Shown: positions 1-13,961 of the stretch, piece by piece
Numbering within the stretch: the stretch's first letter is position 1
Layout of the letters: each line of letters starts with the position of its first letter
Assembly: GCA_030770545.1 (NCBI GenBank)
Contig: CM061105.1
Span: 3,579,001-3,643,000 of the forward strand
Direction of reading: 5' to 3'
Length of the DNA stretch: 64,000 nt
From: Macropodus opercularis
Taxonomy: Eukaryota; Chordata; Actinopteri; Anabantiformes; Osphronemidae
Position numbers and translations under genes: made by a program
The notes under the pieces: generated by a model
The model's database searches: none
What the model was told of the DNA's origin: nothing
The model's input: the letters and a program-made list of their open reading frames with translations, nothing else

Positions 1-2717
1 TCCTGGGGTGCTGAGCAGTTATATAAATCAAAGTCGTACTGAATCAATAATCCTGTTCTGTAAGAGTGAAAAAAAGTCCAGTGGGAAGAAAATGCCATCC
101 CACAAGGAAATCCAAAGTTCAGATCTCAACTATTCGAGCTTTTATGCACCGTGATCCATCTTTGTATTTAGACAGCGAAAACGCTGAAATGAAACTTTAT
201 TTTCTTTGACTCTATGCACACACAGATTTGTATCTAATTGATGTTTGGAGCAGGACTTCCCTGGAACCTTGACTTTAGCCTTGACGCTGGCGCCGCTTGG
301 GGTCGCCGAGCGGTGAAGCCGCGGTCCGGGATGGATGGCAACGACGGCGCACGGAGATAACGCACTCTACACTTTACGCTGAGTGACAGGGGCTGGCGCA
401 CGCAGAGGGGGTGAGCGTGGCAGTGGTGACCAGATGAGCTCGCTGACAGGGCTGTTTGTTATGCCACTCGCTTAATAGTTGGGTAAAAGTTACACGTGTA
501 AATGCAGAATATGAAATTCCAGTTTGGCTTTAAAGATTACTATTTTGGCGAAAAAATAAATGAATAATGAGACTTTTAAGACATGGCACTGAGTTTAATA
601 AGCCTTTATAGTCAGCAACATATAGAGGAAAATTGCTGAAATTTTGACAAAGCAAACAAATCCATTAAATAAGTTAGATCACTCGAATAACACAGGTAAT
701 GATTTACGAATCCTAAAACAGCAGATGCTTTAAACAGTTGAATGGTTGGATATGTCAGCAGAAAACCTCAATATCACTTGTGATTTCCACTGAGAAAAGG
801 GAGGGAGAGAGAGGAGGAGAAAAAAAAAAAGACTCCTGCATCTTTTGTCCCAGCCCCAATTAGACTACTTGGGGAATGTAAATTGAGTTTTCTTGTTAAC
901 ATCTGTGACTCCGTCCCATCGGGAAGCAGGGCAGAGAATATCCGACAAGCGCAGGGTTTGCTGATGCCTGACAGCGAGAGCGCAGAGCTGATGGAAAGCA
1001 CAGCCTTTCTAAACACTCGACAGTCCTCCTGTAACTTTGCCTACGGCTAGAAAGGTTTGTTATTTTAGTCGTTCCTCTAAGGAAGATTCATAGGAATGAG
1101 CTCAGGTAGGAAAGTAATCTTATGGCTCATAGAACCCCATTAACTAGCCTGCCCTGTGCTCCATTTCACTCTTGGATAAGCCTGCGAATGAATGATTTAG
1201 TAGGAAGGAATGAGAGGAGGAAGAGGCAAAAAAGGGCCAGACCCTTAGTAAGGCAGTAGGCTTCAATAATAAAGCACAGGGTCTGTTCTCTGATCTAATG
1301 GGAGACTAAATGTAATACAGCATAGTCCCAATTCCTTCCCCAGGCTGCTCCTACAGTATATAAGCAAAACGCTGGTTCCCACACATGAGGAGCAGACACC
1401 ATAGGGGCGCTCAGCGTTCCACAAGTCAAGGAAAAGAAAAACGAATGGAAAGAAGGATCACAATACAGGCTTTCACCACTAGTGCTCGTCTCCTTTCGTG
1501 TAGGGAGTCCCCCCCCACAAACTAAGCCCAACATTACTGCTCCCACGGACCACGCTCGACCAGAAAATGTTCTCAGTGGCCTAGGAAGGACTGGAGCATT
1601 TGATCCATGTCCAAAGACAGAATTGCTGTGAACTTTTTTTTTTTTTGCAGAAAGAAGGGGGTCTCCGCCATGTCATGCGAATCCTGTTATTACTCCGCGC
1701 AGCGTGGTCTCAGTGACACGCGTACAGTACAACAGCAGCTTCTTCCCTGAGGTCATTTTCATGCCACCGCAAGTCCAGTAAAATGGAACTCACAGCATTA
1801 AATAGCACCCGTGGTAGGTTTGGAGTTTAATACGTAGAGAGCAAAACATTTACACAAATATTGGAAGAGCTAACTAAACTACACCACTAAAACAATTTCC
1901 TAGATATTTAGCGTCTCAAACATTGCTACTGTATTTTTCAAATGACATATCTAGAGCCAGAAGGAGGTTGACACATGCGGTTCAAAGTAAAAGTGACTGA
2001 CAAACACAGTATTAATATGCCTTAAACGTGTGGTAATTAGGTTGGCAGATGTGGCTTGTGACATCTCAAGGTGACATGCTTTTCATTTCCACTGCTCTGA
2101 AGGAACGCTAACGGGACCAGCGATGACAAAAATAAGATGCCAAAAATGTTCAGATACCTCTGCGCTCGTCTGGTCACAAGGCCATATGCTTCGACTTTAA
2201 TTATGAGGGACTTGGGGAGAGAGGGACTCTGGGTTGAACTATGAATCACTGCCACTCTTCCTGCCTCCGAAGCCTTGTTCTAGTGGATTTAAACACTGCC
2301 CACACAGGTCTCCCCCTTTCTATAAATAAACTACTGAGTGGGGCTGTGCATGTGATAAGCGACACCACATTTTGCTTTCATTTACACCTTTTTCAAATTT
2401 GATTAAAACTTCACAGTATGGAATGTTTACATTACAACATTATCTAAACTAGTGGACAAAGATATTAATGAGGTACAGTATGTTCAAAACCTCCAAATCT
2501 GCAAACTTGCCATTGACTGCTCTAAACAATGCTGCATCGTTATTGTTGGAGTGTAATGGTTCTGAAGCTGCGACTGTACCACTGACGTCCAGTCTCACGT
2601 TGCAAAATCTGCAATACACAACCTGGTGGATCTCTGTTAAAGATGACTGGCATCTCCATTAGCAAACGGCTGTGTGTGATAACAGCAGTTCTCCAGTGGA
2701 TGCAAAATTTGTATCTA

Positions 2718-3000
2718 GAGTTGCATGAAAAAATATGTGACCCGTTTGGGATTACATGGATTTTTGCATAAATTGGTCCTAAAATGTGTTCTGATCTTCA
2801 CCTAAGTCACAACAATAGAAAAACTAATACTGCACAAACATTATATGTTTTCATGTTTTTATTGAACATAATATGTAAATATTGACAGTGCAGGGTAGAA
2901 AAAGTATGTAATGACTTCTCCAAGAGCTAATTGGAGCCAGAAGTCAGCCAACCTGGAGTCCAGTCAATGTGATGAGATTGGATGTGTTGGTTAAAGCTGT
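2718..3000 (+). mobile_element. Tc1-like transposon, 5' end fragment
   Basis: The segment starts after a TA with GAGTTGCATGAAAAAATATG, closely matching the terminal inverted repeat of the longer Tc1-like copy at 47798. It also shares the internal CACAACAATAGAAAAAC, the TTTTATTGAACATAATATG block and the GCAGGGTAGAAAAAGTATG block with that copy. No transposase frame remains, and the 3' terminal repeat is not present, so this is a truncated, inactive copy. The right limit is approximate. Confidence 0.7.
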
Positions 3001-4718
3001 ATATATTGTACTGTATATGTATACATATTGGATATTCTCATCTGTGCTGGTGTTCTGTTGGTGGACAAGGTGTACAGCACTGTGGGTCATCCATGTTTTG
3101 GACAACAGCTAATAAATAGCCCTTCTTATTTAAACTAACTTCACAAGGCTCACGCAGAGCAGCGTGTGGCGAACATTGGTCTGCTGGACTGGTTTCACTG
3201 CCTCTAGATCGAGGTTTACTGTAGTTAAACAAATCTACCAACATTTATATTGTATCATTACACAAAAAAGGATATTGATTTTCAGAATGCTCAGTCCTCA
3301 TTAACACTTCCAGCAAGAACAAACAAGAGTTTCATCATCAGGGTCTGGAGTGTTTTCACATCTTTTAATTATCAATTTTATATCTGCTTGACTCGTGGCC
3401 ACTTTTGGCCAGTTGAAAGCATTTGTCATTATTTGATCTGTGAACCCTTTAAAAGGTTAAAGTTCAGATTTAATTTTCATAAAATATATAGATACTGTAA
3501 AAAAATCAAATTGATGTGTGGAAAGTGGAAAATATATAAATTTATAGTATTTTGAGATGGAAACAAAAGGACCTTTTTTGGCTAAGAGAAATTTTAATTA
3601 TGCGTGTTGTTTTATTATTGAGGTTGTTATTGTGCAGACGAACTTGAAGGGTCAAAAAACTAAAAAGAAATGTACATTTTAGATAAAAAGTCCTTTTAAC
3701 TGTTAGTTCGCTAGTTATATTTATGCAGTGAAAGTAGCAACAAATATGAAACCATCCTGAATTAGAGAGATTCACCTTTGTTCAGGAGACTATATTGTGA
3801 ATGTGGGGCCTGATGTGAACTTTCCAAGACGACAGAATGATTACAGAAGGTTTCAGTTCAGTTAAGAGGTGTTGCTGTGCCACGGTACTGGACCTGACAA
3901 AACTAAAATAGTGCTGCATCCTCACTGTTGCTCATGAAATGACCTCCAACAACCTCCCTCAGTGCTGCAGGTGGATTCTGGCAGTGCTTCCTGGGTCATC
4001 TACGGTAATCGACCACTTTAGAGTCAAGCCAGGTATGGTTAACAACCTGTGCACATACAATACGTCCCTGCTCTCCCCACAACAGCTCAGCTGCTGAGGA
4101 GCAGCGACGTGCGGACTTGGGTGCACCCACCGCAGAGAAAGACACTAGCAGTCGTTGAAGAGTGTTATCCCAGGCTCTTATGTCATCACCACCAAGCACC
4201 AATCCATCCTCGACACCTGCCCGGCGGCAGTGAAGGAGAAGAAGAGGAACTGCTGGAGGTACAGTAGAATGAGTTTTAACACAACTTAACATTAATGACA
4301 TACTGTATATGAATAGTTGCGGTGAAAGATAATCAGGTCTAATGTGCTCAGAAGAGGGTATTGAAAACTCCCAATCGCAGAAAAGAAGATGTATGACATT
4401 TAACATGTAGCAGTTTATACAGGGTCCTTATTATTCATCAAAAGCAAACAACACAACTGAAATGAGGGTCTGACCATCATTGTTCATCACTTTCACCTGG
4501 TCTCACATCTTGTATTTAAGCTCTCCCACCACCTGTTACTCTGGTTTGTACTTGCCTGTCTCTCTGGATGTCTTATTGTAGATCTTTGTTACTTTGTTCT
4601 TGTTGCTATTTGTTTGTCTCTAGTTTGCCAGACTGTATATGTAATATATGAGTGTGGAAGAGGATAAATTGTGGGTGTAGGGGCAATAAAGACAAAACTA
4701 GTGTAAATGATGAGCTCT

Positions 4719-4753
4719 AGATGCCCTTCACGCACCTCTAAAGACAAACAACT
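4719..4753 (+). repeat. 35-bp dispersed repeat, copy 1
   Basis: Identical at 32 of 35 positions to the copy at 7102; it contains AGATGCCCTTCACGCACC and AAGACAAACAACT. Confidence 0.75.
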
Positions 4754-7101
4754 TTTACTCTGCGCCATTTGACGGAAAGGTTTTCTCCGCAGAGCAACAC
4801 GGGTCATTATTTATCCACTGTGCATCGTCCTGGTGCAGCATCAGCGGCTCCTATGGTCTAAATCTTCTTGAATCTGAGGCGCTGGACGTGAGAGAGAAAC
4901 ATTCAGACCCGGTTTCATTAGGCCAAAAACAAACCTCGTGCTCACACGGAACGCAGGTGGCTCCTACGCGGGCGGGTCTGTGTCACCGACACTCCCAGCC
5001 CGCGCGCCCTCCACCCCTGCCAGCTATATTAATTATACCATCCAATGTTGTCAGCTAATTAACTGACGTTTAACACAGGAAATAGCTGGAGCAAATCCAC
5101 GTAATTAATCAACAGTGAGGAATAAATTAAAACCTTTCCTAAACGTGATTCCCATTAAGGGTCTGCATTTATAATTACATTTTAAATGAGCATTAACTTT
5201 TGTATTCGCTTTGAAGTTAGGAACAGAACGGTGGAATGAACAACACAAGTATTTACACTTACAGGTCAATATCAGCAAAAAGGCCACAAATAAATTCTTT
5301 GGTAGCAGATAAGACCAGTTGACGTAACTAATACAAAATGCAAATATGAAATAAAGGGTGAAGCTTATAAAGAGCATCATATACATGCAGAACATGTATA
5401 CATAAACACACTGGGCCATAATAAGATCAGTGAATAAAAAAAGAAAAATGCTGCAGCATTAATTAGACAATAATTGGACTAACAATAAAACACAGTATTT
5501 AAAATTAAAATCTCGTTTATGTTTTTGTCTTTAAGAAATTGTACTACGTCCTAAAATTGACTTAGATTTGAATATCCAGTACTGTAATTTTGCTTCATCT
5601 TTTTATATTAACATAATTAAAAAAACATTTTAAAGCAAAATGCCTCTGCAGCAAAACAAGGTCATATCGAGGTCATCGGATAAAAGTATGAGCTGCGCTA
5701 TGTGATATTTGCAACTGGGATTGGTGATTGATGACATCATCAATAAGCTAAAGACTTTATTTATTTTACCAACAATTCACGCTGTCAGTTCCTCTCTAAC
5801 CCATTTTGTTTGCGATGTGTTGTACAGTATTATGATGAATTTGTTTGAGTTGTATGTAGATGCACTTTGAGTCACCAAAAGTAAGTAATGATCAGATTAA
5901 TTTGTACACAGATATTCAGTCACTGTCAATAACATCACTTTCTCAGTGCTCACACCATGGGACACCTGTCCCACCATGACAACCCTGTATTATTATTATA
6001 TTGATCAGTTACAGAAACATCCCAAATTTAATGTCCTTTGATTCCTGAGATCATACAGTATAAACGACTTCAAGTACTGTAAACACTTTTGTTACTCCTC
6101 CTGACAGGCTGCGTTCGCAGTGACATGTCTCTGAAGTCTGTTGTCAAGGATTTGTAAAGGTGAATATAAACTAAATTACTCCATATTCTGTACAAGATAT
6201 AACCCCCCTTGAGAGAGTGATACCTTTTATTCTCATTGTTATTCTTTAAATTGCTTTACTGCTGCTGCCCTGATGCATCAGATCTTCCCTATGAAATAGT
6301 CTGGGAGTGGACTGAACCCTCCAAACAACGTAGACCAACTAACTTAATCTTCTTACTCCTTAATCGTTCAACTAAAATCAACCCAAAAAATACACGACAA
6401 AGCAAGTTGAAAAGCAAGACAGAGTTTTATCCATCTCAGCAATAGAGAAAGTCTATTTAATAAAAGCCTGATGTGCACGCACAGCAAAGCAATAATAAAG
6501 ATTATGGCGCACAGCAAGTGCAAGTCCCTCACAGAACATACAGACCGTACATAAGTAACATTCTGCAATTAGTTCGTTATCTTGTGAGCTGGATAAGTGC
6601 CACAGCTAGGTGCTGTAGTCATGAATAGTGAATTCTGAACATGTCACAGCGGCGGAAAACTCTTCAGACTGACAGGGAAGCACAGGGGAGTAGAAAACAG
6701 AGAAGCACTTAGGAAAAGAGACCCATGCAACTGAGGAAGTCTAAAACTAGTCCAGCACAGAGAGTGAAGTGACGGGAAGTGTTACATGGTTGCAACCCCC
6801 CTGGCAGGGATGTGCGGCTAAAGTGCAGAAACATCAACGGGTCAAAGCACAGCACAGTCAAGGTGTGATAACCACAGCTGTTTGTATTGCGATTGTGAGC
6901 GGGCCTGCGTGTGAAATGACTGCGTGTGTTCACGTCCATCTGCACTTCACGCGTGCGAGGCTGACGGATCGCGCTGAGGGAAGAGACGAAAGTGTAGCAG
7001 CAACTATGTCAGCATTGACTGTTTACTTTTGCCCCCAGAAGGAAGAGCAGGGGGGACGCGGGGGGGGGACGTGATGACCAAGCTGGAAAACGATGGGCTA
7101 C

Positions 7102-7136
7102 AGATGCCCTTCACCAACCTCTGAAGACAAACAACT
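7102..7136 (+). repeat. 35-bp dispersed repeat, copy 2
   Basis: Matches the copy at 4719 in the same orientation with three substitutions and no gap. Flanks differ, so it is probably a remnant of an interspersed element rather than a local duplication. Confidence 0.75.
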
Positions 7137-8825
7137 CAGCTCATGATAAAGCGACTTGTTCTGTGGCGGATCATGAAGGTATTTCATCGTTTATCCTCCA
7201 TCTGCCCTGAATTAGCACTGCAGGTGCCAGCTTTGTTTTCTCCGCTGCATAAAAATAATCTCAACTCAAAATCCATGGTTGTCAAAAGATTTGTACATAG
7301 GAGCAGCGTGATTATTCACATCAGCTGCCAACAAGATTGTCTGTGACAAGTACTGAATATACTGAATGTTTGACTACATTTGTTTGAAACATGTCACACT
7401 TAACCGTCTTATAATATCGCCATGAGGAAGCAGCTAGAATTGTGTTATTGTTGTTGTGCATGTAGTGGCACAGTGTCCTTCTCTTTCATTTAAAACAGAA
7501 ACCCCAAAGAAGATTCTACCTACGCTACCTACGCTAATTTACATCTAAATACATCCTGATATATATAGCATGACATATGACGTAAAATGACATATGGTGA
7601 GAAATGTATAGAAAAAAGATGTTCTGAATAATAACAAACACATACAGATTATGGTTATTAATATATATTGGTTCAAAACTTGATTTATAGCCTAAAGTGA
7701 CCACAGACCATCCTTCCAGAATCATGGGAGTAAAAGGTTTGTATATAATCTCTGATAGATTTTTTTTACTTCATCTATATTATATAGATCTAACACCAGG
7801 ACTGAAGTAGATTAGTAGAAGCAAATTATTAAGTTGATTACACAAGGAAATTACTGAATAAAATGATAAACTAATACATCTTAGTGAAAGGTAGAACACA
7901 TTCAATATAAATACTGTTTTAAAAAAAAACACGTGACAAGTAAACAAAAATTAATTTGAAGGTTTACTACAAAACAGTCAAAACTTTTTTCAGGACCGCT
8001 TTCACAGAGAAACCTCCAAAACAGACCAATTATTTTCAGGATTCTGACGCCGAAATAACCTAATGAGACATGACTGCTGTCGCACCGACGGATCCACTCC
8101 AGAAAGTGTTTCAGTGCTGAATAAATGATGACCCCAGCATGCTTTTCAAAGTAAATACATGCTGAATAATTGCTGCGCTCCAGCACAGTCTGTGTCCCCA
8201 CTCCCCTTAAAAAAACACTGACACCACGCTCGCCGCATCTGCCTCTGTGTGTTTAATTCACGTCTTGACTGCAAAGCTGAAGTCTGAGAGCGACCATAAA
8301 AAAAAAAAGACAACGGCCCCTTAAGACATGACCTTCCCTTACTGCCACCAATTATATCAAGGCCTCATAAAATATAGATTATGTGCCATATCTGTGCTGA
8401 CGTATGTAGAGAATCATAGACCGTGGTCTGAACCTGGACGAGGTACAAATTAGGAACGACAAGATGAGGGCAATACGGTAACTCTGGGCATGACCTTGAT
8501 GAGGCAAATCCGACCTGCTCTGACCAAGGAAAAAAAAAAAAAGAAAGAAAGAAATAAACACATAAATTAAAAGTCTTACTTACAGGTGAGTGCTTGATCA
8601 ATTCGCATCTAATCAAGCCTCTACATTTTAAGGAGCCCTGATTGCCGAGATATTCATTACACCGAACTGCAATCCAGGCCAATAACCATGTATTATTAAT
8701 GGATAAGAGCTGAATTTGGAACAATTGCCATTTAACTTTGTGTCTTAACCTTTCAACATAAATGTCAAGTCAAATTCTAATGGAAAAAAATTGAAGTTCA
8801 TCCAACAGTGATTTCAGATACATTT

Positions 8826-8827
<2 letters not shown>

Positions 8828-8889
<62 letters not shown>

Positions 8890-8908
8890 TATATAGAGAG
8901 AGAGAGAG
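8828..8908 (+). repeat. compound microsatellite (GT)n(TA)n(GA)n
   Basis: About 24 GT units, then about 7 TA units, then a run of GA. Likely length-polymorphic. Confidence 0.97.
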
Positions 8909-9432
8909 TATATATTGTACTATAGATAGCTAGTTTTCTCTCATCGCTGATTTTGGGTGTGCTGTCACCCAACATAAAGGTAATTCCCAAGCTGGAGTGA
9001 TGGTTGCATCAGCTCAGGTATTAGGCAAAGTAGCTGTGTGCTCATAGTCCATCGTGTAGTGTAGCCCTCAGTGTGTTGATTTGACTTTTTTGACAAAGGC
9101 CCTTTCTAAAGAGCCAACAAAGGCCTTACCTCTGCAATTTTTACTGAGCTTTCTATGAGCATATTCCATTAAGCAGAGAACCCGAGTGTCTGATGTCAAA
9201 GGGCAGCTCCCCGAGCATCTCGGGCATAACTCCGTCTCACTTCTTATAGAAGACGTGCAGTATATCCTCTGCAGCATTTCTGTCTCATTTGAAATGTTCT
9301 CTTCTGAACGTCTTAACTCTTGTGTCAGCCATTTTTCCAAACCCGTGAGCGCAAATGCGACAGGGTCGGCTGCTGAGCCGCGTTGACGGGCAGAGACACC
9401 TATTTGAACTTTGGTGTTCTATGTTTATATCA

Positions 9433-9449
9433 GTGTGTGTGTGTGTGTG
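9433..9449 (+). repeat. short (GT)n microsatellite
   Basis: Eight uninterrupted GT units. Confidence 0.9.
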
Positions 9450-12400
9450 CATGGCAGATTTCATTATGCAGCTGCTTGTAGAGGATGAGAACAGGCCACG
9501 CCCACTTTTTGACCTCTAGCCATAGCTTTGGTCCCAGCTCTGCCTTCCTCCTGCTTGGAGCAAACCGTCAGTCATTGCTGGGTCCTACGTTAGTTTTGTT
9601 ACTTCCTCTCTGTAATCCCCTAAATGCTCATTGTCTTTATTTCCTTCTTTCTAACGCTATTGTCTGACTTCCTCTTTCATTTTTCTTTGTCTATCTTCTC
9701 TCTTCTGCTCCATTATCTCTCAAGCTCCATCTTGGGGGAAATCTGCTTAGCAGACTTGAGCATACTTGCTTTCCAATTAAATCAAGATGTATTTGCCTTT
9801 CAAAAGCTTGCCTTTCCTCACTCCTTCTCCCATCGGAATAATTGATGGAGGTCTCTGGCCTCATGATGAATGGCTTCCAGGCCTGGAGATGAATAGGAAG
9901 ATGAATGATTTCACCCCTGCGATGGCTGGAGAAGGCTGGAACAAGTAGTGCTGACATTGTGACAAATACACTGACCATAGCAACCAAACCTGGCCAAATC
10001 AGCAAGGGACGCAGGGTTAGCACGCGTTCATCTCGGCTCAACAGACGTTCCGCTCGCCGACGCTGCCTCTGCACGTCTGCCTACCCCACGGACAATTACC
10101 TGAGCCTTGCAATTAACTGCAGGCACAGCGATAATGCTGACGGCCTGCCAGGACACGGATGGAAGTGGCAGAGCGCCAGCTCGCTGGAGCTGGAGAGTGC
10201 GGCGCTCGGTGCTTGTGATTGTGCGCTCGGTTGAAATGTTGAGGCCAAGAGAACAGGTGCTGTAAGGTGAGAAGATGCCCCAGGTGACTCGATGTGGATG
10301 GTGCTGCCACTTTCTCTGCCAGCAGTTCTAGACCCAAAACAAGTTCTACCTCCGCCTCAACACAACTTGCTGTCATACAGCTGAGAGGTGGAAAATGTTT
10401 ATAAGAGGGAATGCAGAGAGCGTACGATAGGCCATCTGCTTTAAAAAGCCTATAATTAAGACATTGGATGTTATTAAACACTTAACTTGCTTAAATTTGT
10501 TCTTGTGACTCGTCATTATTTTACAGAGTCCGTTCAATGTAGACATTTTTCTCTCTGATTTAGATTTTTTGATTCTGAGCTGATTTTGGCAAAACATAAT
10601 AAAATGCTGCTTAATGAGTCAGAGAAACAAGTGGCTTGTTCATATTCTGTTTTCAGTGTTGAGTACACACAATTATGTTTACAACAAATGCTACTGTAAA
10701 ACTGATTTAAAGCACCTACCAGTGTAGGGTGCACTGTATTATAGCATGTTTCAGTACATTATGTGTAAAAACAGAACCTTACAAAGACTCTGCCTTTTAG
10801 AAATACTAAAACATAGATCAGCAGCGCTACAGACCTATAATCCCAGTAAATCAAAAGCCGATTTTTTTAGTGGTATATCACATTACAAAGTAAATAAATA
10901 GTAAATGCACTAATTAGCAATAAAAAAAAAATCAGGACAGACTTTCATCTTGTGATGAGAGATGATTTCAATTTATATTAATGCAGGTATTCAATGTTGT
11001 GAGTGTATAATGTAGTGATTTAATATTCTGCCCCCTGGGAGAATCATAAAAGGAATCAGATTAGCAAGAACAAGAACAGAGCCTTTTTTTAAGCGCATTT
11101 CAGTATAAAATGGCTGTTGCTGGTGATGTCGATATTGCAAGTTATTAAATGTCATTAACATTGAATATAAAAGTTACAACTGCAACAGTAATACGCCCTA
11201 ATCAAAAACAAGACACTAAACCAAGGGATAAATGTACTATGTCGTTTAACATGTATGTTGTCAAAATGTAGCCTCTGCTGTATTACACATCTGTTATGCC
11301 TGGAGCACTGCCGGGTGCATTTACGGACACTGAGTGAGCGCTTGTCAGCCTTCATGAGGCGTTTATATGATACTTGCATCATATCTGACAAGGCAGTGTA
11401 ACAGTGTGTCAGTTTATGGAGAAACATCTCAAATATAAAATAGCTTGAGGGGGCAGTGCATGGTTTCCTCACGCAATCCAACGCTGGAACCACACCAGCA
11501 GGATGGGAAGCTACTGTTAGGCGTCAAGTGCTGCATTGGCAGATAAAACATAGATTATTTAGAAAAATGTGAAATAACAAATCTAATAATTACCTCATCT
11601 ATCTCGCAGCGTGTGATTAAGCTTTGTCCTACTTTTTCTACATGGTTTACACCATCATAAGTCAGACTACAGATACAGCACCGTAATCTTAACCACAAAT
11701 TCCTTTAAATTTTGCATAAACATACGCTTGTATATAAAAATAAACAATCAAATTCACCATGACCTCAGCCTTCTCATTCTTTATACAGTTTAATACCTCT
11801 GCATAGCTTGGAGAGACATTACTCTATCCAGCAAACGCGACTTGACTCAGATGTTGTTCACTTAACATCACAAATATTTCTACTCACAAGTCCCGCTGTA
11901 CTGATTAATGTCAGAATACGTCAGAGTTTTCTACAGGATGTTATTTCACATCTCTCCACATTCCCCCTTTTTCAGGCTCGGGTTCACTTCGAGCGGTTGG
12001 GAACAAAATAAACCTGCACCAGTGTACCCTAGCGTAGACTCTGTGCTTCTACGGTGCCCTACTGGAGACTTTCAAAATATCTCAATTCATGATATTACTT
12101 TTCAATGAAGCCCATGCCTGCTGCAGCCAAAGCACGACACAAAGGCATGAGAGGAGGAGAGCTGCCGCGCCATACTCTGTTCTGGCCTGGGTGCACTCCA
12201 AGCCCGGAGGCAGTGTAGGGATAAAAAGGTTTGAGCTGTGCCGGTAGATAGGTAGGACAGAGGGTAGACAGGAGCTCGGGGACATGACAGCAGAAGATCC
12301 ATTTAGATTAGACAGTTTTAATATCCTCTGAAGTTTCCAATAAACACCGGTTGGAACCTCTGCTGTACTGTCATCATTTGATTGTCCGTCCCCTCGGATG

Positions 12401-13833
12401 TAACCTCAGATGATGTCGTTTTGAACCTTTGGCCTTTGTATCTCTGCTGTTTTATCAACAATAGATGACAAATTCATCCCGCAATCCACGGCTTCTAAAA
12501 AGGCTACGGCAATTCAGAGGCAGTTACACAGGTGCCTGGAATAAGCTTAGCCAGCAGGCTGCTCAAATGAAGTATTTCCGAGAAATATGCTGAAATGGAA
12601 TTATTAATTTTACACCCTCTATTGTCGTACTCTCCACACTCCAACATGAATGAAAAATGTTATTACCTATGCCGGCAGAGCAGGGGGATATCCTCTCCAT
12701 TACAGATGCCTGCTCTTTATAAAATTGCTCCATGTTCTACAAATTAAATGCCAGCACCGAGTAATATTATTTTCAGCTTCTTTTGAAATTGAGTAGTTCC
12801 TAACAGGGAACTTTTCTATCAAGCTGACATTTTTTTTCTTGTCGGCAATCAAACACACGTAGGGGAGGTTAAACCTGGTGGATAGTGGGACATCTCCAGA
12901 TGAATGATACACATCTTTGGCCTTTAAGGTATTGGTTTCACACTAGATTGCTGGTTTCCAAGCAAACGTTGCTTCCATGTGTCGCTAGGTCAGTTTTTAG
13001 TATAACTGACTTTTCTGTTTTAAAGTGAGCAATGCTTTGTTTCTAATATTTAAAAAGCAGCACTGTGCCAGTTCTCAGTCCCAGCTAAAGACATGAAGGC
13101 ATTTACGTTTTACGAAATCTAAAAGCAGACATGTAAATGACTAAAACCTACGATTCACTCATTCCGTGCAAAGAGCTGCACTGATATTTGACTGTGTGAT
13201 TCAGTTCACTGAAAACCCTGCCAGATGCTGACCAAGCACCGAAAGCACATTGTGTTTAGCGCCAAGAGTCTCTACAATGTGGGTCAATACTTTGAGGCCG
13301 CGAGTGAAAGAACTGAATGCAGACTAAATCATCAACACCAATTTTTCTCAGCTCTATTCTATTTCATTCCGCTTCAATTGTGATGCACCTGCACGCGCAG
13401 ACAAAGAAATAAAAAAACAATAAAAAAGAAAAGAAAAGTCTATAGGAGATAAGTGGAACTGATCAAGTGAGGGTATGGAGATAAAATTGGAAAGATGTTA
13501 GTTTTATCTTCAAGCGACTTCTTTTTTTCCCAGAGCAACTAGATATGACTAAAGCAATGACAAGTTTATACAATCTTTCACTTATCGTCGTACTGCATTT
13601 CATTTGTAATGGAATCTATGAGTAAAAGAGGTCAGTCTTCAGCAAACATGAGTTGTAAGGCATTCTGTGCTTGCTACTGCTAATTCATAAGGCTAAGTCT
13701 TAATGATCAACTATTCAACGCTGACTCCCAAGCTCTAAAAAGTACATTTTTGTGAAATGAGGACCAGTCCAGTGATGACACAACACCACACAGCTGGGAG
13801 CTAGAAAACTGAACTATGAAATATGGTTTATAC

Positions 13834-13961
13834 CTGTGAGGTATTCCGGGTCGGGCACAGGGTCCGACAGCTCCTCATGGCACTGAACCTCTGTTGGCAC
13901 CGATGCCACAACCATGCCATCTGGGAGCTGCTGCTCAATGCCTCGGGCAAAGTTCTTCTGC
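13834..13961 (-). CDS. astn1: astn1 exon: MACPF region
   Basis: A 128-bp exon with acceptor CACACCAG|GCA and donor CTCACAG|GTATAA. It completes an Arg codon, then encodes 42 residues from QKNFARGIEQQLPDGMVVAS to DPVPDPEYLT, and ends with the first base (G) of the next codon, expected to be Gly. NFARG...QQLPDG and the PDPE(Y/F)LTG end are typical of the early MACPF portion of astrotactin. It is the last exon in the window; the following exon of the MACPF domain was not found in 1-13833, so the next intron exceeds 13.8 kb or that exon is too diverged to see by eye. Confidence 0.95.

Larger units (their letters stand above)
1..13833 (-). other. astn1: astn1 intron (partial), downstream of the last exon seen
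   Basis: Non-coding. It contains a Tc1-like 5' end fragment (2718-3000), a 35-bp sequence present twice (4719-4753 and 7102-7136), and a compound (GT)n(TA)n(GA)n microsatellite near 8.85 kb. Two GC-richer patches (about 260-420 and 10,000-10,340) have open frames of 100-130 codons, but these show no domain and no splice context that joins to astrotactin. Nothing else could be recognised. Confidence 0.75.

Noticed and set aside
3996..4406. 136-codon minus-strand frame (and a 72-codon plus-strand frame)
   Set aside because: The GC-richer patch may be a remnant of something once coding, but neither frame shows a motif I can name, and neither has astrotactin-compatible splice sites.
9691..10481. 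Overlapping frames of 109-127 codons in a GC-richer patch
   Set aside because: Checked for the next MACPF exon of astrotactin; no matching segment was found, and the frames look like composition effects.
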